From NCBI GenBank assembly GCA_013397075.1, contig VWZS01003947.1:1239322-1303321 (forward strand): a stretch of 64,000 nucleotides of DNA, written 5' to 3'. Positions 1 to 12,360 of this stretch are shown piece after piece; position 1 is the stretch's first letter; each line of letters starts with the position of its first letter. The DNA is from Rhabdornis inornatus. Taxonomy: Eukaryota; Chordata; Aves; Passeriformes; Rhabdornithidae. A model generated the notes under the pieces. That model was not told where the DNA came from. It made no database searches and saw only the letters and a program-made list of their open reading frames with translations. The position numbers were made by a program, and so were the translations under genes.

Positions 1-761
1 AAAAGACTGACAAATTCAGCTTGGAAGACCCTGGGCAAAACCTGCAGTGCAACAATGAACATATGATACTTTACAACCAACGGGTGACCTACCAAACTTA
101 ACCCTGGCAAATCACAGAATCTGCAGCTTGGCTAATCAAAACTGAATTTACCAAAGGCAGAAGAGACATGCGACTAACCTTAACAACAACAAGAAGCAGT
201 GATATTATAAAGATTTCAAATCCCAAATGAAAGTTGTTTTACTGTTGTCAATGTTACTACAAAGTTTTAACAATTTATATCTTAAACAGCACTAATTTTG
301 ACTACAAATGCACTCTTTAGCACCATGATTATTTTTCTCAGTTCCTGAGAACTAAAATCTTTAGAATTTAGGCCAGATCATAAAAGTTTCATCTCCCTTC
401 TGTACTTCAGCCTAAAAAAACCAAAAACTCCCACCAGAAAACCAGCCCCCTACCCAGCCATCCTATTCAGTTCCTTTTAACAGAAATGCTGTAATTCCCC
501 ATAACATGTAGTTTTCTTCAAATGTTTTAGTTATTTTTGTAAATGAGATAGTGTTACTATATTTAAGAAAAAGAGCAAATACTACTTTAGAATCATTTAT
601 TTGCAGACAGAACTTCAGATTTAACTGTTTAAATAGTATAAAACTCCCCAGAAATGCAAAGATGGAAAATTCAAAATGAAACACTGAATAACAATTCTTA
701 AGGGTAAACCAACAGTAACTCAGCAACAGTATAATCTATTTTCTCAAAATGTAATACCTAC
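1..761 (-). other. EVI5 intron, 3' part lies off the window
   Basis: AT-rich sequence downstream of the last visible EVI5 exon. No further exon, RNA gene or repeat was recognised. The short 87-codon reading frame here looks like chance. Confidence 0.6.
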
Positions 762-859
762 TTTTTCATCTTTTTTGCATTGTATTTGACTTGGTAAGAT
801 GCTTGGATTAATTTGTCTGGACCACTGTCAAACTGATGTGGAATGACCTTCTGAAAGTG
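762..859 (-). CDS. EVI5: EVI5 coding exon, start of coiled-coil region
   Basis: 98 nt. HFQKVIPHQFDSG through YNAKKMK, with the last Lys codon split (AA|) at a gtaggt donor. It is the last EVI5 exon in the window; the following coiled-coil exons are off the left edge. Confidence 0.95.
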
Positions 860-3800
860 CTAAAAGCAATCAGAGCACAAGATTACATATAATTAACAGC
901 TGCAAGGAAATATACACACACTACACATTTCAGATCTCTCTTAGAATTATTATAACCATAGCTTACCTGTAACATTCCTTCCATGTCAAGTTGCAGTAAT
1001 TCTGCCTGGTTCATCTGAAGTAATGCTAAACCTACTCGAAATACTATCTCTAAACCCTGAAAAGAGAAGTTAAAAAATATCCAATATATCCAATATTCAG
1101 TGCATTTTCAACAGTACAGTTTTTCTACTACTTACTAACATTGGAAATCTCACCCAAGAAAGCACAAGTAAAAGGGCTACTGAAAAAAAATCTCTGAACA
1201 AGTTGCTTCTGTGTTTCTTTTTTTGTTCCAGGAACAAGCAGTCTGGTTATTTGTCCTGGTGCCAGACATCCCCCTCAGAGAAGTTAGTGATGAGGCAAAA
1301 TCTCAAGTGACAGGAATTCTCTAGGTCAGCTCTATCAACCATTTTAAGTACATCTAATAGAAAAATCCCCAGTACTTCTCAAAAAAGCTATTTTAATTTC
1401 AGACACAGTACAATGCAGTTAAACTACTTAAAAAAAAAAGTCTCACTATATACCCCATCTTGGACTTTCCTGAGGGCAAGCTGAAAGGATCCACCTTTGA
1501 CTTACTGCTTTCTAAAAGCTGACTGCAGAGCAAGCATAAGCTATGATTATAACTAATTACAATTACGCAAAGCTCTAACCCTAAACACAGCATAGGTGTC
1601 TTTGTGATAATGACACTGAATAATTCCCTAAATTTCTCTGGCACCCACCATCTGGACAATAAACAGAACTTACACTCCCTCTTCTTGGCTTGCATATCCC
1701 CAAGGAACTTTAACTTTGGCCCAAAAGCAGCATTAGTCTCCACTGCAAACTCACCGTAATACTGAGGAATGGATGTCCCTGCTGCATGCAAAGCTAATGC
1801 ACTGCATCAAGAAAGAACTGATTTGGGAACACTACAACAGGCTTAGAGCACAAAGCTCCATACAATATCAACATTCAATCACTTAGCTGCTCTTCCTTGA
1901 CAAACTGCACACACAGACACCTTCCCTTAAAATAATCTGATATGCATAAGAAATAAAAAGCAAGACTACAAGATTTGTCCATCATGATGGGATTTATACC
2001 ACTACCTAAATAACTGCTTTCAACAGCTCCTCTTGAAATATAACATATGACTACTGTTTAGTAGTTACCTCAGACATAAAGATATCAAATATTCTCGTTG
2101 CAATTGGTAGTGGAAAAGTTGTAAGGAATATAGTTAAAAACCATGACGATGCATACATAGAAGTGTGAAAACTCTGAGACTGAAAGTGCACATAAAGTTC
2201 CGGAAGATGTTCCTGGAAGAGAAGAGGAATAAAGCACACGAGTATGTGAGCTTCTGCTCGTAGTTTTAGTGCAGACATGTTTTTGACAAATTTTGAATAC
2301 AAGAAAATAATTGATATTTAGTACAAATAGCAGCTGTCTGTACTAGCAACAGGACTAGGAAAGATATGACTCGTCATTATCAAGAACCATGCAACAGAAG
2401 TCCCAATATAGAATGCCCTAAAGAATGTCTACCCTGCAAAGCAGATAATAAAAACACTTCCTGATCCTATGAGGAAGTCAAGCTTGTAAATCCCTGAGTA
2501 ATATCTAGAATGGCCTACTAAAAAGAGCTGACAAAATCTAAGACTATGTAATATCTCACCCCTGATCATCATGTTAGAAACCAGATCACAAAACAGAAAT
2601 CTGTTTTTCTCCATCAGCCTGACCAGGCAGAACCTGAATTCCAAATCTGAAAACAATTTCAATAATACATATGAAGCTATCTACCGATTTTCATCCTTTA
2701 AGATACTATAAATTGACTATGAAGACTTTGACTTTCAGAGTCTTCAAACAAACATTCATATGCTTAAACTACAGCAACACAAATCCTCATGCTTCTGTGT
2801 TTAAAGCCAGTCACTGTCTGCCAAAGGTTAAAAAAAATTGCTCACAGAGCCACATGCATTTACTTCTGAAGTTCTGAAACTAGTTATTGTCAAGAGTACA
2901 GCCTGTTAGCCAACAGACATGCCTGCTCTTGAGCTGTAACTCCCAAGTTCCTTATTAATAGTTACTGAAGAGCAAGTTTGATAAGATTTTGTATGTACCT
3001 GTATCATGCATTCAAACTGGTACATACAAAGGCCCAGTTCAGCCATGCTTGGTTTAAAGAGTTCTCGTAGTCTGTAATCTTGCATTAATTTAACAAACAC
3101 ACAGAATGCCTCTTCTTCTGGCATCTATATCAAAAATAAAAAAACACAGTAAAAACTCTGGACAAGTATAATGATATATCAGAGTAAAAGCCTAGGAGGA
3201 TTTAGGTTGGGGTTTTGTGTGTGTGTGCATGTGCACACAGCAGAGGGGCTTTTTTTGGTTGTTGGTTTGTTTGAGGTTTGTTTTGTTTAAGGGATTTACA
3301 GCCAATTACTCCAATGAACTTTTGCATACATTAAATTCTAGCAAATAATTTCTAAACTTAAGGAGGTCTGTAAGTTTCTTATATACCCTACTTTATCATA
3401 AACCAAAAATCAATAGTACAAAGGCAGCTTTAAGATAATCAAATCAGCTGAGGAGATTCCATGTAATAGAAGAGAAATGAGAAGTTCATTTATTTTTGAA
3501 ATATCACTCACCAAAACAGCTTGCAAGCCTCCAATCCTACCTTAGCTCTGAGAAACAAATACATTCTCCCACTTCAATACAGTATCTTGGCGAATAGAAT
3601 GACAAAGTAAATCTCATTTCATTACCAGACAAAACAGCTGCCCTTGACAACTCCATGGTAGCAAAATTATGAAGGAAAACCATTCCCCATAAACCACCAC
3701 AGTATATTACGCATTCTAGCATGGATTTTAAAGGTTCACATATTTTTAAATATTTTTACCTGCATAAGCAGTAATCCAACTATAAAAGCACTTCCTTGAC

Positions 3801-6800
3801 AGTATCCAACCTCACGATCCACCAAAGAGTAAGCCTGGGAAATAAAACCCTCAACAATTAAAACCTTATTATCAATAAAAAGTAATCATAGCTCATCCTG
3901 CTATCTTGTTAACACTTTATTCTTCCTCTCCCCAAATCCAACAAGGGCAGACATCCTACCCAGAAGTTTTAGTCAGATATTCTAGTTTCCACCTGCTGCT
4001 ACAAACTCTGCTCTCTGAGCACCTACAAAGCTAAAACCAAGGCATATCTACCAAAAATACAGGCAGTTTTCAACTACAGGAACTTGCCAAAAGATAAGAG
4101 AGACCACTAGCATACAAATCTCACAAAGTACTAGTTTTATAGAAGATAGACCAGACAATGAAACAAATTGTCTTCAGAAAAAAATGTGCTGTGGTTTTAT
4201 TTACAGCTGGATGAAATGTGGTGATCTCTATGCAGGTGGCATCTTTGTTTTGGAGTTTTGGAAGTTACTACGATTTGGAAACCTGCCAACTTTTCTGTTG
4301 AAACTATGTTCTATGGAAAGATCTGACCTTCAAAGTTTAACCTCTAGTGAAGACTAAGTAATGCAAACAATGTTACATCGGCATTTTCATTCTGTGTTTG
4401 GACACTGGAACAACTGCACATTAGCTTGTACCTGCCATGTACATTTCGCAAATACCTGCAAACCAAATACTAGTCCTGATTGCCAATGTTCTTGTCTTGG
4501 GCAACGCTGTTTACTTCAATTCATGGCACACTTCATTCCATTACTCTATCAGCAGTTATTATGTGACTCTGTTTTAATGCCAACTTGGTTTTAACTTCGT
4601 GAGATATAAAAAGTTACAGGAATGGCATTGAAACTAAAACGGAATTTGTTAAACCATTTGAGTGTCTATGGTTTAAAAAAAAAAACTTACAACACATGAA
4701 ACTGGTGCAAGTTCTCTACATACAAGGCAAAGCTGGTGCATGCTCTTGCTAATATATTTTCAAGGGGTGAAATACCAACTCACCTTCATTACGTTGAACA
4801 ACACCTCCTGCCCAAGGCTATCTTTTTCTTTGAAAAAATCATGTTCAGGGTATGTTCTAGCAATGTCCCTTCTTATCAATTTTTCACAAGGAGATGTCAT
4901 TTTTAAAAGCTCTGAATACTGATCCTTAATTGGCATGCTTTGGGCACTGCATAAAAGTTGCCAAACAATTGCTCTGAAGTGATGAGGTATTCCTTTTCGA
5001 ACCAGCTCCTAAGGCACAAAAAGACAATTTATATTTCCTGAAAATATTACAAAAAACAAACCTAGAGAAAAAACAACTTCAAATTCCTCACAATTTCAGA
5101 AAAAAATTTACATAATAGCAAAAACTATTCACACAGTTTATAACGCCAAATTTAGCAGGATTATTAAGTTAACAAAAGTAAGTAGTCTCTGAATCAATTT
5201 TAGTGGCTAAATTAGCTACTGAAAGTAGTTCCTCATCCATGGCAAGCTATGTGAAAACCTGAATATCCAAATAATTTTATGCAAGAACTTCCATTAAACA
5301 GCATTTAATACAATTATGTCTATATTTCATGAAAGATTACTGAAGAGAACACCCTTAGTAATATTTGTAGTAATTGAGATCTAAGAAATCACTGACTGAA
5401 AATTACTTCCAAAATAGGTAAATGTCAAAAAGTAGAACTAACTGCAGTATAGTCAACTGCAACAAAAAAATTGCACAGTACAACTCTCATTTAACAAACT
5501 TGACAAGTTGTGTCTAATTTCTCTGGTGTGCCAGTATTTCCAAGTTATCTCCTAAGAAAGTATTTAAATGCATTTTCAGACATTGGACCAAGAAAACATT
5601 AAGTTTACACCTACTAGATTAACTAAATTTACTTTATGTTTTGAAAAAAAATCTGCTAGGTATTATACAATTCAAACGTGCCCAGATGAGTACACCTAAG
5701 AATCTGTTACTTGTCCTTTAAGACACCACAAGGACAAGTGGTCTTGTTGCTTGATCTGAAGACTGAGAAAGAAGCATTATCCAGGAATTTAACAGACTGT
5801 CTTGGTGGAACATTCTGCAACTAGAATCAGTCTGACCTAGAAGATTGTCTCTTCAAGACTATTTCCTTTCTGTACCTTAATAACTTTTTGTACCTTAAAA
5901 ACTGTTATCAAGTATTCTGTCTCCTAAAGGCTAATTTATTTCATTATTATTTATTCTGAAGCCAGAGTCATCTCCTATTGCTCTTCTTTGTGTTTGTTAC
6001 ACATATTTCTCCTACCTCTCCAACACTACAATTAACTAATGCAACACTGATAACTTTCAAAGAGACTCTTGCTTTCAATTTTGTTTTTCTTGAACTCTGC
6101 TGTAGGAGTTTTGTAACATTGACCCCCATTTTCTAATATCCCCAAGCTCCCAATCCATCCTTCTTCAGAACCACCATAGTAATGCCACTCCATCCATTTC
6201 TCCTGTCTACAACAAAACAGCAAGGTGCTTTTCCTAAAAGATTACCAACTCCAAGACAAGAACCTAGCACATCAGCTTTACACAACTGTCTCTTTGTCAA
6301 CAACACAACTGGAGCGTACATCAGTCATCTAAAGCCTCGACTACTAATAAAGCAAAAAACTTCTTGCTAATGCCTTGTTACTGTACCTGCTTGATAGAAT
6401 AATAGACTTAACCCTTCCAACTTTCCTGAAAGGAACAGCAGGAAAACACATCTACTAGGTATGTCATGTGAATTGAACAGCAGGACTTAAGTCATCCTTC
6501 AAAAGTGCTCCATAAATAAGAAGCAAGTTCTGAAGTGGATTGAGAGACGTAAAGGATGGAACACATGATCTTTGGAGGAAGATATAGACACATCTAAAAC
6601 CTAAAAACTTACCAGATTTCTAATAACCTAAGACCAGCTTTTACAGCCAGGACAAAAAGACACCTATGCTGCTACCCTGCTACCTATGTACCTCCTAGCA
6701 CAATCAGTGAATAGGTGTGGAAGTTCTGATATTCCGTCATAAATGCAGACTCACAGTTAAGGTTGACTTTCTACAAAAAATACTGAGAATTATTTAACAG

Positions 6801-9800
6801 CAAAGGAAAACTTGGATAGTTTTCAATACAATATTCATCAGCATTATAATTAAATATTCCCTGAAAGTTAGTCAAATACTCCTCAAATGGTACTTGGCCA
6901 GCTGTAAAAACAAGTGATACTTGTGATACTTGAAAATGTTCAAACAAATTCTAACTAACCAGATCTTCTTATTACCATCTCACTCCTCCTTTCTCTTGCT
7001 AGGTTCCTGTGGCCTTCTCTTCATGGCCTTTTGGAACACCTTTCCAGAAACTGCTTTCCCTATGCAAGCAGGAAATCTTTAGTTCATTTTCTTTCCTTGT
7101 TTCCTCTGTCAAGTCATGTTCTCTCTTCACAACTGCTTCATATAAAAGATACTTTACTTTAGGCCATTGTTCTGCCTTCCCACAAGCTATTCACAGACAC
7201 ACATTTCAAACTGTTCAAAAGACCCTGACACATTTGTATTCTGCACATAAAACTGCAGACTACAGCCAATAAAGAACCAAAGCAGAACAGACTTGCCTAC
7301 TAACAAAAAAAATCCCACGCTGCTGTGCTTGCTGCCACTGAAACATGGATATGTTCAAATGCACTAAATGCTTTTTAGTTTGAATTTAAAGTGTAATTGA
7401 ACTCCACTTCTGTACATGACCACAACTAACCCAGACTGGACACACTGGTCAAAGTTCATCCAATCCATCCAGAATTTAGAAACTATGTGTTGTTCTGCCT
7501 AAGGTCATCTCTGGGGTCAACATACTTGGCAAGCACAAAAACCTAAACACATTATAGCCCAGAGTAGAATTCTCAGCTCTCCTATTAAGAATGCTTTAAA
7601 AAGAGAGCTGCTCAGTGTATAGCAGCATAGCATACACATACATAATCATAGCATCAAGCTATCAGATGCCCTTAAGTTGATTTTCAGTAATTCCATTTTC
7701 AGAAACATGAAGCTAATCATCCCTGTGCTCATGGAAATCTCTCATCAGAGGTAAACTGAAAGCTTTAGTTTTCAAGATACAGCAAATGCATCTGCTTTTC
7801 ACCAGGAGACATTTGCTGGGTGACAGCAGATCAAAAGCTTACAAAGGAAGCACAAAGGTTTAGGGATGGAAAGATTCAAGTGGAAGTTTGTATTAAATAT
7901 TTATTTAAAAAGAATAAGCCCATCACAAAGATAAAACAGTATCACTTACAACACATTAAAAATATATCCAAAAAACAGTTTACAACTACTACCTTAACTT
8001 GCTTTTCTTTCTTTTTCCGTACATCTTCCCATTCATTCACGATCCTCCCCCACAGGATCCATGAGTCTTCTTCAAGATGGCTGAGATTGCTAGAAGCTGA
8101 TGAGCTAGATACAAGAGAAGATCCACTATTTCTTCTTGACCCATTTACTGATCGTAAGGATTTGCTATCTGTTTCCAAGAGTCTGCAAATAAAGCACACA
8201 AAAACCAAATTCAAGTTCTTCTAATCAAAGGATCACACTATTAATTGTTTTCTTGACAAAGAACACACCCAGAGGTTCAGTGAAACAGTTTTACCAGCAT
8301 TCATTTGGACTAAATGTGAAAAGAACTGTTCAATGTTACTGTTTTCTCTTGAGATTGCAAGTAAATCTGCAGACAGAATAGTTCACACTGCAGAATTTTA
8401 AGAAACAGATAAAAACGTCACCCATAGCTGTCATGCATCAGACTGACAAAGAAAACCTAAGGAAGTTAAATACCCTCAATGATAACATCAAATGTCAAAG
8501 AACTTTTAAAAATACAGTCATTTAAAAGACAAAAAATTAGCCTCCTAGAAGTCTACCTGATTACACTTTTTAAAAATTGACAGTGTAAATAAAGACAGAA
8601 CGATTAAAATCTTTGAAGTAATTTTAAAACAACTGACATTTGCTGACAACTGTTCACAAGTCACCATGGTGTTTTATAAATGCACAGCAGAAATCCCAGA
8701 CCTACAGACCAAGGACAAGGCAACAGAAGTGCTTAGTAGAGCTAATGAAGATGTAATTAAAGCAAGGAGCTCACATGTGAGAACCTCTGGGGTTACCCAG
8801 CAGCAAAGTGCAAATAAAGATGTGTCAAGTCGTAGACAAGATCCTGAGGCGACTTCCCTGTGAGTTGGTTGCTGTGGCCATGGATGTGGCAAAAAGGCAA
8901 AGCTTTGTTTATCCTCAACTAATATCGAGCCCCATAAGCAGGGGAAATATTTTAGACCATGTGTTAGGTAAGAGCAAGAATTCAGACTAACTTGAAAGTA
9001 TTTTGCTATACCAAGAATTTCATTTGTGCTTTAACTCCTAAGAATTCCAACATCAGTACATGAGAGCCATGTGGTTGTACAATTTCTCAAAAAATAACAC
9101 AAAAGTTAATCCCTCAGCATTTCAGCAAGGTCAGGTTATGTTTTAGATATTTAACAAAATATAATGGAAGGCATATAGTATCTGAATGGTACAGAAATCT
9201 CAGCATTTTTAAGCTCTCTGCTCTAACTACAATTTTTAAGCTCTCTGCTACAATAAAAATATTTATACTAGCTTTCCCTGTACCTAGCTTTCACCTACTG
9301 ATGTTTATGAAAGCAGGGGAAAAAGTAATTTAACTCATGAAGACAAATAGTACAGTTTCTGCAGGAGTATTTTGTTTGGAAAAGAGTTAAATAGTAATAC
9401 TTCAGGGGAAAAAAAAAAACAAGTCTTTTCAAGAAAAAATTTTCATTTGCAATTTTTTTTTTAATTCAAATAATTTTCCATTTTTTAAATTCAAATAAAT
9501 TTCCATTAATGGAATGCATAAAATCTGATTTTGAAGAAAATGCTTTAAAAATCCACTTCAAATATTTAGAAACCTGGCTTATACTGATCCATAATAAAAA
9601 ATTAGTTTGAAACTCCATTTCTCAATCCAAGACAATGCCTAAACACCAAATTCAAAGTAATCACAAAGGAAAAAGCAGAATAAACATTAAGATTATAAAA
9701 ACAAGGTTCTAATGAGACACTTCCAGTTTTCACAGGATTCTGTAGAAGTTTTACTAAGTTTCTGCAATTTGACCTTACCTGGATAAACTCATTCTCCTTA

Positions 9801-12360
9801 GATTTGAAAACAGGAAGTTCTTTTCACAGTAAGTCGCAAGTTCTGTAACGTTTCTTTCATTTAAAACTTTATAAATGATTTACTAATGCCAAACAGTTCC
9901 ACCAGGACTCTGGACTGAGCTTCCTCTTTATTCTGTGGGGACTTTCAGTATAATTAGATTACAGAATGCTACAAGACATAGCTTGAAACAATTTGAGCTC
10001 TTCCCTTTTCTAACTGTTACCTAATTTATATTCTCCTTCTGACAGAAAAGCCAACAAAAAACCCAAAACCTTTACAAACATCCACAGCAGCAGTTCTTCC
10101 AGCAAGCAGAAAGAATGGTTCCCTGTGAACAGAGTACAATTGTCAACAAAGTGCCACTGTGCTAAACTGCAGATGCAAACTGTTCTGAAAGTACAGTGCA
10201 GCCAGCATAAGAGCATCGAATTTCAGTATTAAAGGGCAGTATCTCACCAGCAAAGATATACTTGATAGGGCAGCCTCTAAATAGAATTCACACACAAGAC
10301 TAGTGTGGAACTAACAACATGTCTGGCTAAAATGAAGTAAAACCAGACAAGATTGGCTAGTTTACTTACTAAATGAAGAAAGCTAACTTGAGACAGAAAG
10401 CCCAAGCTCACACTGTTCTCTCAACAAGCCAGGTAGTCTGACTGCAGGCCTTAATGAGAAGGCTGTAGATGTAAAGGCATTACACTCCAATACAGATAAG
10501 CAGTCCAAAGAGCAGTTTGCCTTTCAAATATACGTCAGTTGCTTTGTCATGAGCAGACTAGAAAGCCTTAGATTAAGTGCAAATTAGCTTTCTTAAAAGC
10601 ACTATTTAACCAATTTTTTGCTTCTTTCGATAATTTTTCATTTGCACAGCAAAAAACACATGGAGTTCATCTTCGAAGACAAGGAAGAGCATATATAGTA
10701 GTTCTAGAAGCTTCCTTCTATTGTCAAAATCTGGACAGATGTATCAAATTCCATTCAAATTGTGCTGCTACCAGGCTGCAGAATGCAGACATGAGAGAAG
10801 ACATGCCAAGTAACACACATGCATTGTCTCTCCTCCCCCCAGTTACTGTCTTCCTCCACTGGAAGTTACTACCCTCAGAACTGACTCAATAAAGAAAAAA
10901 GAAACAAATAAACCAACAAAAACAAAACCCCAAACCAAACAACCTCTCCCAACCAAGAATAAGAATAATACTTTTTAAAAACAAACAAAAAAAAATACAC
11001 AACAAAAATCCACCAAAAACACCACCAAAAAGCAACCCACCAAACCAAACAAACAAAAAAAATCAAGCCAAAAAACCTCCAAACAAACCCAACCCAATCA
11101 AAAACAGAGTACTTCAACTGCCTCAGTGCAAAGGCCAGCACACTCACAGAAGCTGGAAAAGAAGCTAGTTTGAGCTAAATTATCAAACCTTGACTTCACT
11201 ACAGCTCAGGGATAGCCATCTCCAGTAGGTAACAAAGCCCTGCAGCTACCTGCCAAGTCTGAAAATCTACTTGGAGCTCAAGTTGTTTACAGCCAACCTT
11301 TCAAAAACTATTGAAACATACTTGCCAAATATAACCAGATTTTGCAAAAGGACAGATGGCTTAGGAGTCCTGCCTCAAAAGTGCAAATGAGTATGGATTC
11401 TGGAAATTCAGCATCAAGAAATTTTACAGTCCAATTTAATTTCTTAGTGATATCATGAATTTGCATCACTGTGCACATCAAGAGCAACTGATCCACCTGA
11501 AATTTGCATCTTGAACTGTACGTGGTGCAGATAGATAGGCACTCATTGAAAGGCTACCATGAAAACTGTTACTTACTATACATAAAGGCAAGATGAACAG
11601 AAAAAACTGATTAGGAATTTAATTTTAATTAATTTAAAATTGCATCTGGCACCACTAGTGTAACAGCATGAAGGCAGCTGAACACTGTTCTGCCCCTGTA
11701 CATAGCAGGTTATGTAGCTGAAACAAGAACTGGATAAAAGTGGGAAAAATTAATTGAGAAATATTTAAGATTTCAAGAAATTAATAGAAATTATGATCTT
11801 AGAAGGTAAGAACGTTATGTATAAGTCTCATCCCTGAGATACTCTGCTTTAAATTGGATACTAAAAATCAGTCTAATTTCTCACTATTAGAGGCAGCTAT
11901 AAATACTCCTGTAAAACCAGGAGAGAAAAACACCTTTTAGAGTTCCACAAAAACATAACTTGTGAAAACACAGCACAAAAATACAACTTCATAAAGCTTT
12001 AGGCTTTCAAATTGAAGTGTTATGCCATCAGGTTTTAACTCATTCCCCTTTAACAGCCTCTAAGCTACCATTGCAATAAACCAATTTGTCTCATTACTGT
12101 ACTTTGGAGAGCAAGAAGTTTTCCATTCACCTGTTCTGTTCCTCAAGTTTAGCGAGTAATTCCAAGTCGTCTGGGCTCAGTTGTGTTGGTGAGGATGGTG
12201 ACAGGGCAGGAGTGGACAGAGTGGTGGAGGGGGATGTGGTGTGCAGGGAGGCAGATGGGCTCGCCACCTGGCTGGCCATTTGACTGACAGTGTGTGATAC
12301 TGTGTTCTTCACCCATGAGAGAGTGGAGCTCAGCTTGCCTGCAACCTTGTCTGTCGCCAC
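762..12360 (-). CDS. EVI5: EVI5, ecotropic viral integration site 5 homologue, TBC-domain Rab GAP (partial: 5' half of the gene)
   Basis: Eight coding exons on the minus strand join in frame at 12131-12360, 7993-8182, 4784-5008, 3760-3834, 2999-3124, 2069-2212, 967-1056 and 762-859, encoding about 393 residues. All junctions are GT-AG. The order is a Ser/Thr-rich N-terminal region, a complete TBC domain, then the start of a coiled coil. Both catalytic fingers of TBC GAPs are present: the arginine finger IRRDIAR (4784-5008) and the glutamine finger GYCQG (3760-3834). The human protein is about 810 residues, so the long C-terminal coiled coil lies beyond position 1. The family is known to act on or with Rab11 in recycling and cytokinesis and to stabilise Emi1 at centrosomes. 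The first coding exon (human MVTNKM...) was not found. Gene identity is from recognition of the protein sequence and from synteny with RPL5 and DIPK1A. Confidence 0.97.
967..1056 (-). CDS. EVI5: EVI5 coding exon, end of TBC domain
   Basis: 90 nt, 30 codons, phase 0. GLEIVFRVGLALLQ to MEGMLQ, closing the TBC domain. Donor gtaagc. Confidence 0.97.
2069..2212 (-). CDS. EVI5: EVI5 coding exon, TBC domain
   Basis: 144 nt, 48 codons, phase 0. It begins EHLPELYVHFQ and ends IFDIFMSE at a gtaact donor. Near-identical to the human segment as I remember it. Confidence 0.97.
2999..3124 (-). CDS. EVI5: EVI5 coding exon, TBC domain centre
   Basis: 126 nt, 42 codons, phase 0. It begins MPEEEAFCVF and ends QFECMIQ at a gtacat donor. 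Continues the helical TBC fold. Confidence 0.97.
3760..3834 (-). CDS. EVI5: EVI5 coding exon, TBC glutamine finger
   Basis: 75 nt, 25 codons, phase 0. AYSLVDREVGYCQG then SAFIVGLLLMQ. The YxQ motif (YCQ) supplies the glutamine finger of TBC GAPs. Splice signals are a pyrimidine-rich acceptor at 3835-3836 and a gtaaaa donor. Confidence 0.97.
4784..5008 (-). CDS. EVI5: EVI5 coding exon, start of TBC domain with arginine finger
   Basis: 225 nt, 75 codons, phase 0 at both ends. It starts ELVRKGIPHHFR, the usual opening of a TBC domain, and contains IRRDIARTYPEH, the IxxDxxR motif that supplies the catalytic arginine. It ends FNVMK at a gtgagt donor. Confidence 0.97.
5009..7992 (-). other. EVI5 intron, 3.0 kb
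   Basis: No exon with usable splice sites, RNA gene or recognisable transposon was seen. Confidence 0.6.
7993..8182 (-). CDS. EVI5: EVI5 coding exon, linker before the TBC domain
   Basis: 190 nt. It begins with the A that completes the split Arg codon, then LLETDSKSLRSVNG. It passes a Ser cluster and ends KKKEKQVK at a GT donor (gtagta). Together with the upstream exon it gives exactly 140 codons, so phase 0 is restored. Confidence 0.96.
8183..12130 (-). other. EVI5 intron, 3.9 kb, with A/C-rich low-complexity tract
   Basis: Ordinary intronic sequence except for a strongly biased A/C-rich tract at about 10885-11115 (CAAA/CCAAAC units), which creates a spurious Trp/Phe-rich reading frame on the minus strand. 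Confidence 0.6.
10885..11115. repeat. A/C-rich low-complexity tract
   Basis: About 230 bp made mostly of A and C on the plus strand, with imperfect CAAA, CCAAA and ACAAAA units. It may be a degenerate simple repeat. No function is indicated. Confidence 0.7.
12131..12360 (-). CDS. EVI5: EVI5 coding exon, Ser/Thr-rich N-terminal region
   Basis: 230 nt. It opens with VATDKVAGKLSS after an acceptor at 12361-12362 and ends in EEQNR with the arginine codon split (AG|A). It matches the human segment that follows the short first coding exon. The sequence is rich in Ser, Thr and Pro. It is the most upstream EVI5 coding exon I can find, about 12.2 kb from the CpG island. Confidence 0.95.

Larger units (their letters stand above)
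1057..4783 (-). other. EVI5 introns between TBC exons
   Basis: Four short introns of 0.6-1.0 kb between the TBC exons. Apart from a GT/T-rich stretch at about 3215-3300 I see only ordinary AT-rich intronic sequence. Confidence 0.7.

Noticed and set aside
10875..11147. Trp/Phe-rich minus-strand frame resembling a membrane protein
   Set aside because: Produced by the A/C-rich low-complexity tract.
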